Shown: positions 58,455 through 64,000 of the stretch, in pieces
How the letters are laid out: every line of letters starts with the position of its first letter
Numbering within the stretch: position 1 is the first letter of the stretch
Origin: Lomentospora prolificans
Lineage: Eukaryota > Ascomycota > Sordariomycetes > Microascales > Microascaceae
Assembly: GCA_029532625.1 (NCBI GenBank)
Contig: JARFXM010000009.1
Location: forward strand, 2,852,001 to 2,916,000
Direction of reading: 5' to 3'
Length of the DNA: 64,000 nucleotides
Position numbers and translations under genes: made by a program
Notes under the pieces: generated by a model
Told to the model about the DNA's origin: nothing
The model's input: only the letters and a program-made list of their open reading frames with translations
Databases searched by the model: none

Positions 58455-59699
58455 ATGCCCGTCTTCATCCGAGGCGAAGATAGCGAGGGTCTTTCTCCGC
58501 AGAGCATCCTCGCTATATGTCTCAGCGCCAGCACACTCTTATTCCTCGTCATCGGCCTGATCCTTCTCGGCATCCGCGGCCACAGATGCAAGAGGGCTTC
58601 GCTACGGCCGCATCTTATACGCCGGCGGCGCTTGCCCGACGTGCGAGCCTCCTCTCCCTGGAGCATCACGTCGGCGAGACAGTGGAGTAGACGGTGGAGG
58701 AGTGGTGACGACGACTCGAGAGAGGACAGGGAGAGCTTGGTCAAAGACGTTTCGCAGGACGTGCGGACTATACAAGTGCCGACCACTGGCGCAGCAGCGG
58801 CTGTTGCCCGGAATCTGTATTCCCAAGGCGGACCGACTTGGACGCCGGCTTCGCCGCCACGCTCTCCTTTCCATTATTCCGGTCCGGGCTCGCATCTGTA
58901 CCAGCCCGGACAAATGCCTCCCCGGTCACCGATGTACGGGCCCGATCAATGCGGCCCCGGTATTCCGTACGCAGCGACACCCTACTTCTTGCGCGTGCCT
59001 CCTCTGACGAGGCCTCGGCGCGATGTCACCGACGCGGAACTCAATCATATCCTCGACTCTACGACACAGCGACTGGCGACTGGAGCTCGCGAAAGCCGGA
59101 GGCCGCTGATCGCCGCACCACCGCCACTCAAGAGCCCGGCCAAGCTTTCCAAGACCCAAGCCGGCCGTGGCAACGAAGATCCAACATCGACCCCCCTATA
59201 TCTCCAAATAAACTCTACTTATCCTTCCGGCGTGACACCTGTGATGACTGCTATGTCCCAACAAGTATCGGACAAGAGAAGGTCAAACAGCGCGCCCACC
59301 CACAGCTCGACGTCTTCAACCTTATCCACCCCTTGCGGCGGGGATAGAAGCACCACAACTGGGTCCCCAACTACTCCCCAATGGTCGCCGCAAGCCGCAA
59401 AAAATTCTCTATCCACATATTTTCCTCAGTCGGCGTCGCCGGCACGAGCCATCCCTCTGACATTTCGCCCAATTGCAATAAGAGATGCTGACCAGCACGG
59501 CCGGGTGGCATCTTGGCCGCCGGCCATAACTTTGGCAAAGACCGGGCGTGAATCTAGGAATCCACCCGCACCTCACAGTCCCCTTTGGTCGCACCCCGTC
59601 GAACCTGAGCTGAAGCAAAGCTTGAGGGAGCGATCTCTCTCTGAGCCATCAGTTCAGGTGCACAGCCTAGAGCTGGGTAAGCTCTGTGATAGTCGATAG
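58455..59699 (+). CDS. Single-pass membrane protein, unknown function
   Basis: Single exon, 414 residues. A short N-terminus (MPVFIRGEDSEG) leads into one membrane segment at about 17-40 (SILAICLSASTLLFLVIGLI), followed by Arg/Lys-rich sequence (RGHRCKRASLRPHLIRRRR). The long C-terminal region should therefore be cytosolic. That region is Pro/Ser/Thr-rich with SPPRSPF, PPRSPM and SPTTPQWSP, which are proline-directed kinase-type sites, and it is probably disordered. A helix-like DVTDAELNHILDSTTQRLA is the only compact element. The preferred start gives the best context (GCCATGC) and a clean membrane topology. No family is recognised. A protein like this may act as a membrane anchor or signalling scaffold, but nothing in the neighbourhood points to a role. 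Confidence 0.72.
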   Translation: MPVFIRGEDSEGLSPQSILAICLSASTLLFLVIGLILLGIRGHRCKRASLRPHLIRRRRLPDVRASSPWSITSARQWSRRWRSGDDDSREDRESLVKDVSQDVRTIQVPTTGAAAAVARNLYSQGGPTWTPASPPRSPFHYSGPGSHLYQPGQMPPRSPMYGPDQCGPGIPYAATPYFLRVPPLTRPRRDVTDAELNHILDSTTQRLATGARESRRPLIAAPPPLKSPAKLSKTQAGRGNEDPTSTPLYLQINSTYPSGVTPVMTAMSQQVSDKRRSNSAPTHSSTSSTLSTPCGGDRSTTTGSPTTPQWSPQAAKNSLSTYFPQSASPARAIPLTFRPIAIRDADQHGRVASWPPAITLAKTGRESRNPPAPHSPLWSHPVEPELKQSLRERSLSEPSVQVHSLELGKLCDSR

Positions 59700-60120
59700 T
59701 CCCCGAATTCGTACACAACACTACTCCAGCCTTTGTCTTAACTAGAGATAAGAAAAAGATCAATTATGACGTGGAGAAGCATTAGGGGTACTAGAGTAAG
59801 ATATGAGACTGAGCATTGGCCTTATACCGCCCAACATGACGAACAAGATAGACAGCTGAGCTCGGCAGTCACCCCATGTCTAGCTAGAGTCGTTAGTATA
59901 TATGTATTTAGTCATGTCAGCATTATCTGCGCCAGCACCAAATTTGAGGAATCTGCACAGCATATCGTTAGCTACTTATATACATCATGTTTGCATGTTT
60001 GCTTCGTTATCCTCAACATACATGTAGTGATGTGAAGGCCCACTGCCCGGCGGGGGCCTCGTTTATTGCCATTCAATAACGGCACCAAACAGTATTTTTA
60101 AATCTTCATACGAGATCTCC
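59700..60120. other. Convergent 3' region
   Basis: The membrane-protein gene and the pICln gene converge here. The sequence is AT-rich with several TATATA-like and TTTAAA elements that could serve as polyadenylation signals on both strands. No gene is seen. Confidence 0.55.
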
Positions 60121-61076
60121 CTACTCTACCCTGGGTCTCTTATTCTCAGAGTCTTCGTCGGCAGCCTCTCCGTTCACGTTGTCGGCGTTTGCCTCCTCTC
60201 GATTCCGGACCCTTCCGGCACCATCACCTAACTCTCCGCTAGCACCCTCCTCTCCGATCCAATTGCCTTCCTCATCAAAGTACTCATGGACGTTCTCCGC
60301 GGTGATCCAGCCCGAACTGCCAGGCATGGGAGGGGGGAGACCCCCATCGTCGGTACCCCTCATAACACCGGTGAAGCCGGCAAGAGCCTCAAATTCGTGG
60401 TTGCTCTCAAATACAATGCGGTCATCCTCATCCTCGTCTTCGTCTCCTTCTTCAACAGGATCGGGGTGAAGGTTAGAGCAGGACGACACGGCCTCAAACA
60501 ACCGCTTTGCCTCTCCCTGGGAGGCCTGGTCCCCGTTCGCCGGAGGAACGATCGTGAGCTCGACAGTATTGAAGTCATCATCATCTCTGCCACCATCCCC
60601 GAGTTCCATTTGCAGCCAGACGGTATGAATCTGGTCTCCTTCGCTTCCGATGGGCTTGAGCGCATGAATTGAGATGGTGGGATAGTCGATGGTGACGCCT
60701 ACTTGCGCCTCCTGGTTGAAAAGCGTTAAATTCCTAGCGCGATGGTTAAGAATTGAAGCGGAGGCAATGGATATATGGCGTTAATGTCTCGGGCTTACTC
60801 TGAGTTGACCCAAATGTCAAGCTTCTGTTCCGTAACGTCCTCTGCGCCAACGCCCAAGGCAGCTGCCTCTGGGCCAGAAGACAGCGCTGAGGAATCTGTT
60901 GGAAAAACGGGTAGAGTCCCGCATTGGTCTTTGGAAACAAAAGATTTCGCGCCGGTGGCGTGGTAATAGAGTACGGGTTTTCCGCCAAAGAAGGTCTCTG
61001 GCGTTTGCGCCTGGTACTCGGAGAGTGGTGTGAAGTCTGCCTCTGATGGCGGGCTACGAATGGTTGTGGTCGGCAT
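60121..61076 (-). CDS. pICln homologue, Sm-protein assembly chaperone
   Basis: Methylosome/assembly factor that holds Sm proteins before snRNP formation. Two exons (60799-61076, 60121-60733; 65-base GT-AG intron) join in phase to give 296 residues. The PH-like ICln domain runs over the junction: KLDIWVNSENLTLFNQE then VGVTIDYPTISIHALKP, the family's hallmark strand order, followed by HTVWLQMEL. Acidic tracts (PVEEGDEDEDEDDRIVFE) and WITAENVHEYFDEEGNW follow, as in other homologues, where the acidic part mimics RNA at the Sm ring. The tail ends ENKRPRVE, a possible nuclear signal. The start MPTTTIRSPPSEADF is preferred over an ATG five codons upstream, by context. It is divergent from the coiled-coil gene and in the same window as SmD3. 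Confidence 0.93.
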
Positions 61077-61613
61077 GGTCGAGATGCACAAGGAGATAGG
61101 GTCGGCGCTGAAGAAGGGTCAAAAGACGAAAGAAAATGGAAAAGAGAGAGTGTTGGAAGAAGGTAATATAGGCGAAGCGAAATTCCAGTTCTCTAAGCAA
61201 CCTCTCGAAGTAAAAAGTTGTGGTGCTCTGCTGAACCCACGATCAATGGATCAGTGTAGCTCGGAGCTCTTCATAGTGGAGTGCTCTTGTGTAGTAGTGG
61301 TCGCACTGGCTGGCTCCAGCGCTGCTTATCGCTGACTATCTCCACGTGCCAACTGCAGCTGGCCAACCCCGCCAGCGGAAGGACGTCATTCCAAGGCCTG
61401 GTTCCTGGGCCTGAACCACCATAGTTCAATGTTGCCTCCACAACAGTGTGTTTCATTCAACATCTACACTCACTATATAGCCGGACTCGCTCGTTCCGCT
61501 TCTTGACCAACCACTGCATTTTTCGGGATATTGCCTTGAAATTCATTACTTATCGCAACAGCATTTGAGGGAACCGCTTGGTCGAGCCATTGGCCCCATT
61601 CTAGTCCTCCATC
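61077..61613. promoter_or_regulatory. Divergent promoter region, pICln and coiled-coil gene
   Basis: 537 bases between two divergent start codons must carry both promoters. It contains purine-rich DNA (AAGACGAAAGAAAATGG) at 61120-61160, which is pyrimidine-rich in the pICln sense and fits its leader. No coding frame is supported. Confidence 0.6.
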
Positions 61614-62214
61614 ATGTACAACAGTCGTGCGTCTCCCCGTCACTCCGCTCAGCACCTATTAGACCACTAACCCCCGCCTTCTAGGCCCCCATCCCCTCCT
61701 TCAACAAGTCCCCTTGACAGTCTCCCCCTTCGTCGCCCTCCCAACAGCTCCAACCCTCCCGTACAACTACGCCGCCATGCCCTCTACCCTACCCCCCTCA
61801 ATCCTAAACCAGCCGTCCTCCGTCTCTCCCGGCGTCGACCCCTCGGCCTCTGGTTCCCCCTCCGCAGCCGCCCCGAAACCCCGCTACGTAGTCTCAAACT
61901 CTGGCCATGCCGCGAACCCCGAAGACATCATCGCTACCTGCCGCGAGATGCAGTCGCACCTCGACAAGATGCGCAGCGACGCCGAGCGCGAGCTCGCCGA
62001 GCTCAAGGAGAAGATCCACCAGATGGAGCTGGCCGAGAAGCGCAGGATCGCCCCGGGCTGGCTCGACAGCGACGTGAGGGTCTTGGAACCCGAGAGAAAA
62101 CACGCCGACGCCGCCAACGCCGCCTCCGTCGCGGAACCGCCGGCCGGCGTGAGCGAGATGGCGACGGACGAGGGCGCGGAGCTGGATAGGGTGTTTGGCA
62201 CGCTGAAGATGTGA
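61614..62214 (+). CDS. Small coiled-coil protein with a 13-base first coding exon
   Basis: Exon 1 (61614-61626) contributes only MYNS and one base. After a 58-base GTGCGT...CTAG intron, exon 2 (61685-62214) continues RPHPLLQQVPLTVSPF. The total is 180 residues in phase. The first 80 residues are Pro/Ser/Ala-rich, then comes a charged helix at about 85-125 (CREMQSHLDKMRSDAERELA to ELAEKRRIAPGWLDSD), predicted coiled coil, ending in a compact APGWLD turn. An acidic, Ala-rich tail follows. Without the tiny exon the protein would have no suitable start, because the frame's next ATG is past PTLPYNYA. I do not recognise the family with confidence; the helix plus APGWLD looks conserved rather than random. 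Confidence 0.72.
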
Positions 62215-63255
62215 ATGCGGACTGTGTCGCGCCTCTTTCTTTCGTTTTTCGTTGCTTTGAAGCTTTGAGCTTTTGAGCTTGTCTCTGGGCTCTGGCGTTG
62301 GTCTCGCTTTGCATTCGCGTGTTTATTTCCGGTATTTAAGCCATCTCATCCTGGCGTTGGGGGAATCTGGAAATATTTTGGAGGCGTTCTTGTGTCCAAG
62401 GGATGGGTCTATTACGTCTGGAATGGTGGTAGAAGTCTTCTACATAGCTGTAGTGGCATTTCTCATGCATCTACATGAGCTTATCTTTACGTGTTTCCAT
62501 CTGAAAGGCTTGCAGCGCGTATCTGCATCATCCTTTTCTCAGCAATCCTCCGAGCTACCTAAGGCAGAGCTCTCGAGTTGGTCTACAAAAATAGGTACCC
62601 GGAAACGTAAACGGAGGGCAATACGAGTGAAACAAGGTATCTTGAATTTCAGAAGCCCCCAATCCTAACCCGTGAGCCCTAACTAACACCATCCATATTC
62701 AAATATGCGTAAGAAAAACACAGTTCCGCTAGTATCGCTGTTGTGCTAAAGGTATATCCTCCATGAAACACAGCCATCTTCCCTTCGACTTTTGTGTTTA
62801 TCTTCGAATTTTTAGACTCAAATTTTCGTTTATTTCTCTTTTTCGGTTCAAGCCATAAGCGACTAGACCATCATAGTTGCAAGTCGGGGTAGACTGCAGG
62901 TCTCGCTTTTTCTCTTGCAAAAACGCCGGTAGAAACCACACACAGCTTCCCTAGCGATCTAAGACAAAAGGAAAGAGTAACAAAATATGAAACAAAAAAA
63001 AGAACAAAAAAATAATAAGAAGATTGGGGGGGGATGAATAAAAGGTGTCGACGAGAATACCACACAACAGGAATCAGATATAACAAAGGAAATGGCCGGA
63101 CTGCAGGTACGAATGGCTGACCCGTCTCTGCGAGTGACAAAAGAAAATGCGCTGGTGTTGTGTGAGCGACACAGTCTTTTTCCTGAAGAAAGATATGCGT
63201 CAACTAGACCTTGTGGGGAGTTCCAGATTTCTAGAGCGTTGCGGTGATGAGCACT
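62215..63255. other. Convergent 3' region before the Opi1-like gene
   Basis: 3' flanks of two converging genes, about 1 kb. It is AT-rich between 62680 and 63060, with A-rich runs at 62992-63020 that suit 3' untranslated DNA of the minus-strand gene. A plus frame near 62273-62668 is unsupported. Confidence 0.5.
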
Positions 63256-64000
63256 TTAAGACATTTTGACATCGGCGTCGGCGATTTGGGCTGGGGGCGA
63301 CGCCTGGCTCCGAGACTGAGACTGGGGTTCGCTGCCATCCCGATCCTGTCTTCGCCTCTTTCCCAAACGCTCGCACCATTCCTCAGCGCTGACAATGGTA
63401 CCATCCAAAACGCCACTGACTTGTGCCATCATGTCAAGCCCCTCCTTAGCAAGCACGAGAACCCGCTGCGCGCCCTCCTTGATATTCCTTTCGCGGGGCT
63501 TACCGCCGTCTTCAGCGTCTCCGGATTGGCTTTGGTGCTCCTGTTGCTGCTGCTGCTGGGAGGACATGGCCATGGCGAGCTGCCACTTGCGCGGCAAGCT
63601 AGTAAGATGACGGCGAACGAGCACTCGGGCATTTTCAGGCAAGGCGCCGCCAGTGTACTTGGAGACAGTCTCAACAACATCCCGCAGGGTCTTCAAGACG
63701 TCGTCTCGAAGCGAAGCTATCCGTGCCGCCAACTCTTTCCGATTTGCTTGGGAATTAGTAGAAGAGCTGGCCATGGCGGTCTTGTCTCCAGTTACCGACT
63801 CCATCTCCGCCTGCTCCGCCTGCTCGTACTGCTCCAGCGCGGTCTTCAGCGAGGCAATGACCTTAGCGATGTGACGGTTTGCCCACCTTAGCCACGTTAG
63901 ACAATATTTCAAACTGCGCAAACTCTCCTCGCTCATCGCGATGCTAAGTCCAGATGTCGACATGATTAGTCGTGACTGCCATGGGGCATTGGCAACCTCG
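63256..64000 (-). CDS. Opi1/CCG-8-type transcriptional regulator, C-terminal part (5' end outside window)
   Basis: The frame is open through the right edge (EVANAPWQSRLIM...), so only the C-terminal 247 or so codons are seen. Recognisable Opi1-family pieces are SEESLRSLKYCLTWLRWAN, LPENARVLVRRHLTSLPRKW and EGLDMMAQVSGVLDGTIVSA followed by EEWCERLGKRRR. Yeast Opi1 represses phospholipid genes from the ER membrane, while Neurospora CCG-8 is a clock-controlled relative; which role applies here cannot be decided. There is a Q6 run (SSQQQQQQEHQ) and a basic, Ser/Gln-rich tail. An internal Met (STSGLSIAM region) looks like a start, but the upstream reading PWQSRLI belongs to the family, so the true start is further upstream. 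Confidence 0.88.
   Translation of the reverse strand, partial: EVANAPWQSRLIMSTSGLSIAMSEESLRSLKYCLTWLRWANRHIAKVIASLKTALEQYEQAEQAEMESVTGDKTAMASSSTNSQANRKELAARIASLRDDVLKTLRDVVETVSKYTGGALPENARVLVRRHLTSLPRKWQLAMAMSSQQQQQQEHQSQSGDAEDGGKPRERNIKEGAQRVLVLAKEGLDMMAQVSGVLDGTIVSAEEWCERLGKRRRQDRDGSEPQSQSRSQASPPAQIADADVKMS

Overview
This is nuclear DNA of a filamentous ascomycete (Pezizomycotina). The protein set fits Sordariomycetes best, but that is an inference from the proteins alone. The evidence is short GT-AG introns (about 50 to 110 bases) that break conserved proteins in phase, a Zn(II)2Cys6 regulator, a secreted DUF1996 protein, an Opi1/CCG-8 type regulator, a spliced tRNA-Pro, and low-complexity A/T and pyrimidine tracts between genes. 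All exon boundaries given here were read by eye from splice signals and protein continuity.

Layout. 1-6659 holds no gene I can support. 6660-9368 (-) is a Bor1/SLC4-type anion transporter in six exons, one of them only 22 bases. 11849-14666 (-) is a mitochondrial m-AAA protease (Yta12/Afg3 type) whose reading frame breaks at a run of six C just after the targeting sequence. 15602-17294 (-) is a multi-exon gene of unknown family, hidden because no exon is long. 17725-20736 (-) is a zinc-cluster transcription factor with all five exons in phase. A sparse stretch follows, holding one serine/threonine/proline-rich single-pass membrane protein (27494-29054, -) and ending at a spliced tRNA-Pro(AGG) at 34307.

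From 35 kb the window is dense with housekeeping genes: cysteinyl-tRNA synthetase (-), divergent from the tRNA m1A58 methyltransferase catalytic subunit Trm61 (+); a mitochondrial membrane protein resembling Mmc1 (+); SmD3 (-); a small protein with two matching cysteine clusters (-); the E2 enzyme Ubc7 (+); and the auxilin-like clathrin-uncoating factor Swa2 (-). 50.2-54.8 kb is sparse, with one doubtful coding remnant. Then come a DUF1996 secreted protein (+), a single-pass membrane protein (+), the Sm-assembly chaperone pICln (-), a small coiled-coil protein with a 13-base first coding exon (+), and an Opi1/CCG-8 regulator (-) that runs off the right edge.

Functional links: tRNA biology (a tRNA gene, CysRS and Trm61, the last two sharing a promoter region), snRNP assembly (SmD3 and pICln), mitochondria (m-AAA protease, the Mmc1-like protein, the long form of CysRS), and ER/vesicle traffic (Ubc7, Swa2). 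I found no transposon, CRISPR array, biosynthetic cluster, virus-like element or bacterial-type operon. The most novel content is the set of unrecognised genes and the frame break in the m-AAA gene.
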